Source of the DNA: REEB426 sp964551975
GTDB lineage: Bacteria > Actinomycetota > Actinomycetes > S36-B12
Length of the DNA stretch: 9,413 nt
NCBI GenBank assembly: GCA_964551975.1
Contig: CAZKFI010000081.1
Location: forward strand, 1 to 9,413
Reading direction: 5' to 3'
Below the pieces are notes generated by a model. That model did not search any database. It saw only the letters and a list, made by a program, of their open reading frames with translations, and was not told the DNA's origin. A program made the translations under genes and the position numbers. Positions 1 to 6,392 of the stretch are shown piece by piece; within the stretch, counting starts at the first letter, position 1; each line of letters starts with the position of its first letter.

Positions 1-315
1 CACGGAGATGCCAGCAACACCGGCTATCCCAACCAGACTGTGATCGTCGGCCGGAAAGACCTTCTCAATGTCGCGCTGAGCGATGACGTTGCCCATCGTG
101 GCCCGCCGATCACCCGCCATGATCGCTCCCTGAGCACATTTCAAGGCCACGACGGTGGTGCCATGCGGAACAGGAAGCCCGGAACCACCCACTTCCCTGC
201 TCACACCGAAACGACTCGCCGCCAGCCCCGGATCCACCTGAGCCAAAAATTGCGCGAATGACGAGTGGGACGGGTCCACGAAGGGTGACGACAAACGGGC
301 CTCAGGCGCGGTCAC
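1..315 (-). CDS. prcB: 20S proteasome beta subunit PrcB, N-terminal part (runs off the window)
   Basis: Catalytic beta subunit of the bacterial 20S proteasome, which degrades pupylated proteins delivered by Mpa. The first 105 codons are present. A propeptide of 52 residues ends in PHG, followed by TTVVALK, so autocleavage should expose Thr53 as the N-terminal nucleophile (Thr1 of the mature chain). Counting from it, Asp69 (in MAGDRRAT) and Lys85 (in RDIEKVF) fall at mature positions 17 and 33, the conserved Thr1/Asp17/Lys33 set, so the visible part looks catalytically competent. The GTG start overlaps the pup stop (GTGA) and has a Shine-Dalgarno-like sequence inside the last pup codons, which implies translational coupling. 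It has no ATG near the start. The rest of prcB and presumably prcA lie past position 1. Identification is firm; completeness cannot be judged. Confidence 0.96.
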   Translation of the reverse strand, partial: MTAPEARLSSPFVDPSHSSFAQFLAQVDPGLAASRFGVSREVGGSGLPVPHGTTVVALKCAQGAIMAGDRRATMGNVIAQRDIEKVFPADDHSLVGIAGVAGISV

Positions 316-509
316 TGTCCGCCTTTCTGCACGAAGGACTTCACGAAATCCTCGGCATTTTCCTCCAGCACGGCATCGATCTCCTCGAGGATCGCGTCAA
401 CGCCCTCATCTAGCGCATCGTTGTGTGCCGGGATGGTCGCCTCGACATCAAGATCCTCAGTCGATTCGCTCCGTGCCTCGCCGCGTTCAGTTCGACGACT
501 CTCTGCCAT
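312..509 (-). CDS. pup: Prokaryotic ubiquitin-like protein Pup (GGQ form)
   Basis: Small disordered protein tag of 65 residues (family about 60-70) that is joined to substrate lysines and targets them to the Mpa-proteasome. The N-terminal 30 residues are highly charged and look unstructured. Residues about 31-60 (LDEGVDAILEEIDAVLEE onward) form the acidic amphipathic segment that in relatives becomes helical on binding the coiled coils of Mpa. The C-terminus is VQKGGQ: the final residue is Gln, not Glu, so it needs deamidation by Dop before ligation, and dop lies directly upstream. Lys57 and Lys62 are its only lysines; Lys62 matches the Lys just before GGQ in mycobacterial Pup. The ATG sits 9 bases after the dop stop with no strong ribosome binding site, so reinitiation after dop is likely. 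It overlaps prcB by four bases. Identification is close to certain. Confidence 0.98.
   Translation of the reverse strand: MAESRRTERGEARSESTEDLDVEATIPAHNDALDEGVDAILEEIDAVLEENAEDFVKSFVQKGGQ
322..327 (-). promoter_or_regulatory. Ribosome binding site of prcB inside pup
   Basis: GAAAGG on the minus strand, six bases before the prcB GTG at 315. It lies within the codons for the conserved C-terminal Gln-Lys-Gly-Gly-Gln of Pup, so the same bases serve the tag's C-terminus and prcB initiation. It supports the GTG start. Inferred from sequence only. Confidence 0.55.
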
Positions 510-518
510 AGCGACAGC

Positions 519-2033
519 CTAGTCAGAATCTGCGATTTCCAGCGCCCGCACGAGGTCGGTCGCACTCGGACAAGCGTCGAGAAGCTTGCCAATCTGAGCC
601 TCGGTGCCCTTGCCTGGCTCCATCGTGGGCACCCGGATCAGCGCCGCCTGCCCTGGCAGGTCGAAAACGACCGAATCCCAGGAGGCCGCTGCAACCTGAG
701 CGCCATACCGGCGCATGCATTCGCCGCGAAACCACGCCCGGGTATCCGCCGGCGGCTCTACGGCGGCGCGGTCGACCTCGGAGTCGGTGAAGAGCCGCTC
801 CAGCCGACCACGCTGCTCAAGCCGTGCTGCCAGACCCCGATCAGCCCGGACGTCGGAATACTGCAGATCAATAGCCTGAAGCCGCATCGAATCCCAGGTA
901 AGTCCGTCGCGAACCCGATACCCATCCAGCAGTTGCCACTTGGCAACCCAATCCACGACGGGCGCCGCGAGTGCGGGATCCTTGCCGAGCTGCTCCAGTA
1001 CCAGCGCCCAGCGAGTCATGACGTCCTCAGTCTGTTCATCGGACCCACGCTGGTCGACATATCGACGAGCTGTCTCCCAGAACTCCTGCTGGATCTCCAA
1101 GGCCGTAAGACTTCGGCCATCGTCAAGTCGCAACCGATGGGTGAGTGATACATCGTGACTCACTGCGTGCATGGCGGCCACGGGATTTTCTGGACGCAGC
1201 TGCGTGCGGTTGAGGAAGTCGTCTTCGATCATTGCCAGAACAATGCTGGTTGTTCCCATTTTGAGGTACGTGGCAACTTCGCTGAGATTGGCGTCACCCA
1301 CAATCACGTGCAGCCGGCGATACCGCTCAGGATTGGCATGGGGCTCATCACGAGTGTTGATGATCGGGCGCTTCAGCGTGGTCTCCAGGCCCACTTCAAC
1401 TTCAAAGAAATCAGCTCGCTGCGTGATTTGATAACGCGCTTCACGTCCATCTTGTCCGACACCCAGGCGTCCACTCCCTGTAAAGACTTGGCGAGTGATG
1501 AGAAATGGCGTCAAACTTCGGACGATTTCTGCAAAAGGTGTTTCGCGGCGCATGAGGTAGTTCTCATGACATCCGTAGGATGCGCCCTTGTTGTCCGTGT
1601 TGTTCTTGTAGAGCAGCATCGGATATCCGGCGGTGCTGGCTAATTCAGCAGCTGTGGCCATAATTGACACACCAGCGCGATCCCAGAGTGCGGCATCCCG
1701 TGGATTCGTCACTTCGGGGCTTGAGTACTCCGGATGGGCATGATCTACGTACAGGCGCGCACCGTTGGTGAGGATGACATTTGCCAAGCCGAGGTCCTCA
1801 TCGGTCAACTGTGACGGATCCGCCTCGGCACGCGAGAGATCAAACCCTCGCGCATCCCGCAGAGGAAACTCTTCTTCATAGTCCCAACGCGCCTTGCGAA
1901 GACCCTTGCTGACGAGCATGGAGGCATAGGCGTTCACGACCTGCGACGAAGTCATCATGGCATTCATCGTGGGATGGCCTTGGACGGTGATCCCGTATTC
2001 GGTCTCAATACCCATGATCCGATGAACGCTCAC
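519..2033 (-). CDS. dop: Depupylase / deamidase of Pup (Dop)
   Basis: ATP-dependent enzyme of the carboxylate-amine (glutamine synthetase-like) fold that deamidates Pup's C-terminal Gln to Glu and cleaves Pup from substrates. With the GTG start at 2033 the protein has 504 residues, normal for Dop. The N-terminal nucleotide/metal strand is visible as HRIMGIETEYG (residues 4-14, with Glu10 and Glu12), followed by TSSQVVNAYA, RWDYEEE and PLRDARGFD. GARLYVDHAHPEYSSPE at 91-107 includes Asp97, which I take to be the conserved catalytic Asp. ETEYGI, the segment between residues 65 and 90 where Dop carries its characteristic loop, and the position next to pup favour Dop over the related ligase PafA. 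The start is preferred over an in-frame TTG at 2051 because GGGGGA lies 10 bases upstream and homologues begin close to HRIMG. It follows mpa by 37 bases and ends in TAG, 9 bases before pup. Confidence 0.96.
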   Translation of the reverse strand: MSVHRIMGIETEYGITVQGHPTMNAMMTSSQVVNAYASMLVSKGLRKARWDYEEEFPLRDARGFDLSRAEADPSQLTDEDLGLANVILTNGARLYVDHAHPEYSSPEVTNPRDAALWDRAGVSIMATAAELASTAGYPMLLYKNNTDNKGASYGCHENYLMRRETPFAEIVRSLTPFLITRQVFTGSGRLGVGQDGREARYQITQRADFFEVEVGLETTLKRPIINTRDEPHANPERYRRLHVIVGDANLSEVATYLKMGTTSIVLAMIEDDFLNRTQLRPENPVAAMHAVSHDVSLTHRLRLDDGRSLTALEIQQEFWETARRYVDQRGSDEQTEDVMTRWALVLEQLGKDPALAAPVVDWVAKWQLLDGYRVRDGLTWDSMRLQAIDLQYSDVRADRGLAARLEQRGRLERLFTDSEVDRAAVEPPADTRAWFRGECMRRYGAQVAAASWDSVVFDLPGQAALIRVPTMEPGKGTEAQIGKLLDACPSATDLVRALEIADSD

Positions 2034-2043
2034 AGCAGTAGCA

Positions 2044-2049
2044 TCCCCC
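2044..2049 (-). promoter_or_regulatory. Ribosome binding site that decides the dop start
   Basis: GGGGGA on the minus strand with a 10-base spacer to the GTG at 2033. It overlaps the alternative TTG at 2051, which would make that codon part of the binding site rather than the start. Supports the shorter Dop. Confidence 0.5.
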
Positions 2050-2070
2050 AACTAGGCACGGCCTGCATCC

Positions 2071-3674
2071 TTAGAGGTACTGGCCCGTGTGAGCATTGCT
2101 AGCCATAGTCACGATGGAACGCCCGGGCTCACTGCCCTTCTTGCCCTGAATCAGGGTGCGAATGAACACGATCCGCTCACCCTTCGTACCGGAGATCCGG
2201 GCCCAGTCGTCTGGGTTCGTCGTATTCGGTAGATCTTCGTTCTCTCGGAACTCATCGATACATGGATCCAGAAGGTGCTGAACCCGAATTCCCTTTTCTC
2301 CCGTGGAAAGGAAGTCCTTGATGGCGCTCTTCTTCGCGCGAGCCACGACGTTTTCAATCATGGCTCCGGAGTTGAAGTCCTTGAAGTACAGGATTTCCCG
2401 ATCACCATTCGCATACGTGACCTCGAGGAATTGGTTCTCGACCTCCTAGGAGTACATCAACTCCACGGCTCGCTGAATCATGGCCGCACAGGTCTCAGCC
2501 CGGTTTCCACCGCACTCAGCAAGATCCTCTTCATGCAGCGGCAATNNNNNNNNNNATCGAGTCTTCCTGGGCGAAGAATTGCTGGATCAATCATGTCTTC
2601 GCGGTTCGATGCACCAATCACAATGACGTTCTCGAGCCGTTCAACACCATCGATTTCGCTGAGCAACTGAGGAACGATCGTGTTTTCGACATCACTAGAA
2701 ACCCCTGATCCGCGTGTGCGAAACAGTGAATCCATTTCATCAAAGAAGACAATGACGGGAAATCCTTCGGAAGCCTTCTCTCGGGCCCGCTGGAAAACCA
2801 AGCGAATATGTCGCTCGGTTTCGCCTACGTACTTATTCAGTAACTCCGGGCCCTTGATGTTCAAGAAAAATGAACGTCCTTCACCAAGACCCGTTCGTTC
2901 CGCCACCTTCTTGGCAAGGGAATTAGCGACTGCCTTCGCGATCAACGTCTTTCCACATCCAGGAGGTCCGTACAACAGAATGCCCTTGGGTGGCATAAGT
3001 TCGTGCTCGGCAAACAGATCTGCGTGCAGGAAGGGAAGCTCGACCGCATCGCGAATCAATTCAATTTGCTCGCCCAGTCCCCCGATGTCTTCGTAGTCAA
3101 TATCCGGAACTTCTTCAAGGACGAGTTCCTCTACCTCGGACTTGGGGATACGTTCGCTCACAATGCCGGCCCTGGTGTCCAGCATCAGGGAGTCTCCGGC
3201 GCGCAAGCGGAGTCCTTGTAACGGCGCCGCTAGTCGAACAACCCTTTCCTCGTCGGTATGACCCACGACGAGCGCGCGAGTGCCATCAGCGAGTACTTCC
3301 TTCAAGGTGACCAGTTCACCGATCTCCTCAAAGCCTCGTTCAGCGACGATATTCATCGCCTCGTTCAGCATGACCTCTTGGCCTGCCCGCAATTCGTCGA
3401 CCCGGATCTCCGGGCTCACGGCGACTCGCATCTTTCGCCCGTTGGCCACCACGTCAGCAGTGCCATCCTCATGCAGGGTAAGAAATGTGCCGAATCCGTT
3501 CGGCGGCTCGGAAAGTCGGTCGACCTCAGCCTTGAGTTGCACGATTTGCTCCCGCGCATCGCGCAGGGTTCCGACCAACCGTGCATTGTGATCTCGCTGG
3601 GCGGCAAGCTCGCCGCGCAGTTGCAACAGGTTGGCCTCAAGATCGCGCAGACGCGCGCCGGAATCCTCGTTCAC
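2071..3674 (-). CDS. mpa: Proteasomal AAA+ ATPase Mpa/ARC, interrupted by an N gap and an in-frame TAG
   Basis: Hexameric AAA+ unfoldase that binds Pup and threads tagged proteins into the 20S core. In order: N-terminal coiled coil (about residues 5-55), tandem OB region (about 58-185), then the AAA module with Walker A GPPGCGKT at 236-243, pore loop KYVGE at 281-285, Walker B VIVFFDEMD at 307-315, sensor-1 Asn in ASNRED at 355-360 and the arginine-finger stretch RPGRLD ending at 373. There the ten-N gap begins. Coding resumes at 2544 with LPLHEEDLAE, one frame off the literal N count, and continues through FLEVTYANGD, YFKDFNSGAMIENVV and NEDLPNTTNPDDWARISG to the C-terminal GQYL, the tail that docks into the proteasome. 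An in-frame TAG at 2446-2448 interrupts this second part. By comparison with remembered relatives about 24 residues are hidden in the gap, giving roughly 554 residues. The GTG start overlaps the trmI stop (GTGA). Whether the gene is intact cannot be decided here. Confidence 0.93.
2446..2448 (-). other. In-frame amber codon within mpa
   Basis: The codons around it read Leu-Met-Tyr-Ser-TAG-Glu-Val-Glu-Asn-Gln-Phe-Leu-Glu-Val. From memory, mycobacterial and streptomycete proteins have MYAEIDDNRFLEV and MYSEIDENRFLEV here, so the stop takes the place of Glu and a single G-to-T change in GAG explains it. The frame is open for 32 codons before it back to the gap, and for 124 codons after it to GQYL. 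The next in-frame ATG is at 2361, with GGAG only 2 bases before it, which is too close for efficient initiation. dop ends in TAG, so TAG still acts as a stop in this genome. Confidence 0.85.
2546..2555. other. Assembly gap (ten Ns) inside mpa
   Basis: Exactly ten Ns, a usual placeholder length. On the minus strand the codon for Asp373 ends at 2556. After the gap the conserved frame is one leftover base (2545) plus full codons from 2544. The missing length plus one must therefore be divisible by three, which ten does not satisfy. Homologues have about 24 residues between RPGRLD and LP(L/V)H, so about 71 bases are probably missing. Confidence 0.9.
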
Positions 3675-4627
3675 TCTTCCTCCTCAGCCATCGCGCCCCC
3701 GGCCCCGACCGGGACGCCAGGATCCCCGGATCCCGCTACTCCATCTTGCGACTTTAACCCGCGTGCTGCCCGATAGTCGTCGCCGTAGGCACCCGGCGCG
3801 GGGCGGCGGCGGCGGGGCGGCAGAACCGCGCCTGGTGCCAGACGCCGACTGACCACCAAAAAGCCGGTATGGCCAATCATTCGATGGTCCGGGCGCACTG
3901 ACATCCCGTCCAGGTGCCAGGTTCGGACTAAGGACTCTTCGGCCCGGGGCTCAGTCCAGTCACCTGTCTCACGCAGATCCTCGACAAACCGCGACAACTG
4001 GGTGGTCGTGGCCACATAGGCGACCATCACGCCACCCGGTGACAGCGCCTGGGCCGCCACCGCGAGACATTCCCATGGTGCCAGCATGTCCAGGATGACC
4101 GCGTCCACACCGCCGCTCAGGCCATCCAGCTGGTGATCCTGCAGATCATCGACCACAAGCTGCCACTGCTGGGGTTGTTCACCGAACCACCGGCACACGT
4201 TAATCCGCGCGATATCGGCAAATTCAGCCCTGCGCTCAACGCTTCGCACTAAGCCAGTCGGGCCAACAGCGCGAAGAAGCCAACAGGTGAGGGCCCCTGA
4301 CCCAACTCCCGCCTCGATGACTCGCATACCTGGTCCCAGGCTCGCAAGACCCACTATGCGAGCAGCGTCCTTGGGGTACACGACCGCTGCTCCACGTGGC
4401 ATGGACAGAATGAAGTCGTCCAACAGCGGCCTCAGGGCCAAGTAGGCAACCCCACCACTGCTCTGCACCACACACCCCTGCGGCTGACCAATGAGATCGG
4501 CATGGGCAATGGAGCCTCGATGGGTATGGAACACTCCCCCGGGTGACAAAGTGATCGTGTGCATCCGACCTTTTGGATCCGTCAGTTGGACCAGGTCACC
4601 GGTTTGCAGCACACCGCGATCGCCCAC
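3671..4627 (-). CDS. trmI: tRNA (adenine-58-N1) methyltransferase TrmI
   Basis: AdoMet-dependent enzyme that methylates N1 of A58 in the T-loop of tRNA. With the GTG at 4627 it has 318 residues. Residue positions given here count from that start. The N-terminal small domain shows GDLVQLTDPKGR and FHTHRGSIAH. A linker RPLLDDFILSMPRG and YPKDAARIV is followed by the Rossmann core: motif I VIEAGVGSGALT (about 103-114), an acidic ribose-binding Glu in VERRAE (about 131), and ILDMLAPW (about 178-185), whose Asp is the conserved catalytic/binding residue. RPDHRMIGHTGFL near 245-257 is also family-typical. After RRLAPGAV there is a tail of about 50 residues rich in Arg, Pro, Gly and Ala that ends in EEEE and resembles nothing I know. 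The frame stays open upstream to 4858, but family similarity begins near GDLVQL, so the extension is rejected. The other possible start is GTG at 4612. It overlaps mpa by four bases, as first gene of the proteasome operon. Confidence 0.93.
   Translation of the reverse strand: MGDRGVLQTGDLVQLTDPKGRMHTITLSPGGVFHTHRGSIAHADLIGQPQGCVVQSSGGVAYLALRPLLDDFILSMPRGAAVVYPKDAARIVGLASLGPGMRVIEAGVGSGALTCWLLRAVGPTGLVRSVERRAEFADIARINVCRWFGEQPQQWQLVVDDLQDHQLDGLSGGVDAVILDMLAPWECLAVAAQALSPGGVMVAYVATTTQLSRFVEDLRETGDWTEPRAEESLVRTWHLDGMSVRPDHRMIGHTGFLVVSRRLAPGAVLPPRRRRPAPGAYGDDYRAARGLKSQDGVAGSGDPGVPVGAGGAMAEEEE
3679..3685 (-). promoter_or_regulatory. Ribosome binding site of mpa within the trmI tail
   Basis: GAGGAGG on the minus strand, 4 bases before the mpa GTG at 3674. 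The same bases encode part of the terminal Glu-Glu-Glu-Glu of TrmI, so the acidic tail of one protein doubles as the initiation signal of the next. Confidence 0.6.
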
Positions 4628-4633
4628 TCCGCC

Positions 4634-4639
4634 ACAGTA
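4634..4639 (-). promoter_or_regulatory. Possible -10 box for a leaderless trmI-proteasome transcript
   Basis: TACTGT on the minus strand fits the actinobacterial TAnnnT pattern. If transcription starts at the first G of the GTG at 4627, this hexamer lies exactly at -12 to -7. No ribosome binding site precedes that GTG, and no clear -35 element is seen. Leaderless GTG starts are common in actinobacteria. This is inference from one short motif. Confidence 0.4.
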
Positions 4640-4656
4640 GCCGTGATGATCTGCCC

Positions 4657-4663
4657 GGAGGTG
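4657..4663 (+). promoter_or_regulatory. Ribosome binding site that sets the nuclease start
   Basis: GGAGGTG, 8 bases before the ATG at 4672. It makes that ATG the start rather than the ATG at 4573, which would lie inside the divergent trmI gene. Confidence 0.75.
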
Positions 4664-4671
4664 CCCACAAG

Positions 4672-5622
4672 ATGACCGAACCGGCAGATACGTCCTATCC
4701 ACGTTCGCTCTCACCCTCGCGGACCAATGACTTTCTGACCTGTCCGATGCTTTTTCGGTTGCGCAGCATTGATCGATTGCCCGAGGAACCGAGTCCGGCC
4801 GCAGTGCGTGGAACGTTGGTTCATCGAGCCTTGGAGTGGCTTTTCGATCTGCCCGCACCGCAACGAACGCTGACTGCAGTACAAGATCTGCTGCGGTCTG
4901 CCTGGGACGAGATGCAAAACACTTCTCCCAGTGAGGCGCGGGCGCTCATTGACGAGAGTCATGCGTACCCGGTGACCGGGGACCTTGACCAATCCGGCAC
5001 CGCCATGGCGGTGGCAGATGAGATCACCGCACGGATACTTGCGCCGGTCACCCCATTGCTTGAAACCTATTTCGCGATGGAGGATCCTGCCCGACTTGAT
5101 CCTGCTGCTCGGGAACTAGCGGTGCGTGCGCAACTAGATACCGGTTTGGTGCTGCGCGGCTACGTTGATCGCCTCGATCGAAACCCCGAAGGCCATGTGC
5201 GCATCGTCGACTACAAGACAGGACGATCTCCAGGATCAGGCTTTGAGTCCAAAGCCATGTTCCAGATGCGCTTTTACGCTCTCACCTGGTGGCGGATGAC
5301 CGGTGAGCTCCCGAGATTGCTCCAGTTGCTTTACCTCGGTAACGCCGAGGTGCTGAGATACCAGCCAGACGAGGACGACCTGCGGGCTACCGAGCGCAAA
5401 ATCCTTGCGATTCGATCAGCGATAGCCCAATCCGCCGAGACCGGTTCGTTCGCGCCGAACCCTGGTCGGCATTGCGATTGGTGCAGTTTCCGTCCAGTTT
5501 GTCCCGCCTGGGGAGCCCTACCGCCGCCACTTCCAGATCGATCAACCTGGCCCAATAATGCCGAGAGCCTTCCCGATACCGGTGAGCGCCCAACGGTGAT
5601 TCGTGATGGGATCATCGAATGA
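4672..5622 (+). CDS. RecB-family PD-(D/E)XK nuclease with Cas4/AddB-like Fe-S cysteines
   Basis: Stand-alone single-strand-type nuclease domain of 316 residues, probably acting in DNA repair or processing. The N-terminus has SLSPSRTNDFLTCPMLFRLR (Cys24), then RGTLVHRALE with His51. The nuclease core shows GYVDRLDR (Asp166, Asp169), IVDYKTGR with the catalytic pair Asp180 and Lys182, and the helix FQMRFYALTWW with Gln198, the QxxxY motif. Near the C-terminus Cys268, Cys271 and Cys277 occur as HCDWCSFRPVCP. One early and three late cysteines match the iron-sulfur staple of AddB and Cas4 nucleases. No helicase motifs are present, so this is a nuclease only. It is divergent from trmI and overlaps the following ABC ATPase by four bases (ATGA). 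Mycobacteria carry the same divergent pair (Rv2119/Rv2118c). No cas genes are nearby, so a CRISPR role is not indicated. The exact substrate is unknown. Confidence 0.9.
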   Translation: MTEPADTSYPRSLSPSRTNDFLTCPMLFRLRSIDRLPEEPSPAAVRGTLVHRALEWLFDLPAPQRTLTAVQDLLRSAWDEMQNTSPSEARALIDESHAYPVTGDLDQSGTAMAVADEITARILAPVTPLLETYFAMEDPARLDPAARELAVRAQLDTGLVLRGYVDRLDRNPEGHVRIVDYKTGRSPGSGFESKAMFQMRFYALTWWRMTGELPRLLQLLYLGNAEVLRYQPDEDDLRATERKILAIRSAIAQSAETGSFAPNPGRHCDWCSFRPVCPAWGALPPPLPDRSTWPNNAESLPDTGERPTVIRDGIIE

Positions 5623-6392
5623 GTGCTTCCCATGCGGCGGCGCGGGCAGAGGGCCTAACCAAGAACTACGGCTCGTCGACCACGCAGGTCTGTGCCCTGG
5701 ACAACGTGAGTCTCACGATCGATGCCCAGTCTTTTACGGCAGTGATGGGTCCTTCCGGCTCTGGCAAGTCGACCCTGATGCATTGCCTAGCAGGCCTAGA
5801 TTCCCCGAGTTCCGGGCGGGTCTGGTTGGGTGATCGAGAAATCACGGACCTGTCCGACCGTGCCCTGACCCAGCTTCGACGCACCGAGGTTGGCTTCGTA
5901 TTCCAATCATTCAACCTTGTGCCCACATTGAATGCGCTGGAGAACATTCGCTTGCCAATGGACATCGCGCGGACCAAGGTTGACGAGGACTGGTTGAACA
6001 CGGTTATCGACACCGTTGGACTACGCGACCGCCTAACGCATCGGCCCAGCGAACTGTCTGGTGGACAGCAGCAGCGGGTGGCAGCGGCTCGAGCCCTGGC
6101 CAGCAAACCGACGATCATCTTCGCCGATGAGCCAACCGGTAACCTGGACTCAAAATCGGGTGCGGAGGTCCTCAGCTTCTTACGGCGGTGTGTGGACGCC
6201 TTCGGTCAAACCATCGTGATGGTGACGCATGAGCCATCAGCTGCTGCCTATGCAGATCGTGTGGTCTTTCTGGCAGACGGGAAGGTAGTAGATGAGTTGC
6301 ACTCCCCGACTGCTGACAGCGTCTTGGATCGGATGAAAGACATCGATGCTCGTCGCACCGCCACACGACCCGATGCTGCGGATACTGACTGA
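5619..6392 (+). CDS. ABC transporter ATP-binding protein, MacB/LolD type
   Basis: Cytoplasmic ATPase of 257 residues that drives the permease encoded next. All motifs are intact: Walker A GPSGSGKST at 44-52, Q-loop Gln96 in FVFQSFNLVP, signature LSGGQ at 146-150, Walker B IIFADE at 166-171 followed by PTGNLDS, and switch His204 in VTHEP. FQSFNLVPTLNALENI and EPTGNLDS are typical of the MacB/LolD/FtsE group, whose members work by mechanotransmission rather than by moving substrate through the membrane. The C-terminal 30 residues are variable and charged. The ATG overlaps the nuclease stop (ATGA), and its own stop overlaps the permease start (TGATG), so all three should be made from one transcript. 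The substrate cannot be read from the sequence. Confidence 0.93.
   Translation: MSASHAAARAEGLTKNYGSSTTQVCALDNVSLTIDAQSFTAVMGPSGSGKSTLMHCLAGLDSPSSGRVWLGDREITDLSDRALTQLRRTEVGFVFQSFNLVPTLNALENIRLPMDIARTKVDEDWLNTVIDTVGLRDRLTHRPSELSGGQQQRVAAARALASKPTIIFADEPTGNLDSKSGAEVLSFLRRCVDAFGQTIVMVTHEPSAAAYADRVVFLADGKVVDELHSPTADSVLDRMKDIDARRTATRPDAADTD

Noticed and set aside
423..1148. Open frame of 241 codons on the plus strand opposite dop and pup
   Set aside because: It is antisense to well-supported dop and pup codons, its product shows no recognisable motif, and long antisense frames are expected with this base composition.
2034..2051. Longer Dop start at TTG 2051
   Set aside because: The TTG lies within the GGGGGA ribosome binding site, and family members begin near HRIMG; GTG at 2033 fits better.
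2446..2448. Amber recoding (for example pyrrolysine) at the mpa TAG
   Set aside because: dop uses TAG as its normal stop, and relatives have an ordinary Glu codon at this position; error or nonsense mutation is simpler.
4573..4671. N-terminal extension of the nuclease to ATG 4573
   Set aside because: It lies over the start of trmI; a good ribosome binding site supports ATG 4672.
4628..4858. N-terminal extension of TrmI to 4858
   Set aside because: It would overlap the 5' end of the nuclease gene on the other strand, has no similarity to TrmI, and the family starts close to the GDLVQL segment.
4672..5622. Cas4 of a CRISPR system
   Set aside because: No cas1/cas2 or repeat array is visible, and the neighbourhood matches the housekeeping nuclease next to trmI in actinobacteria.
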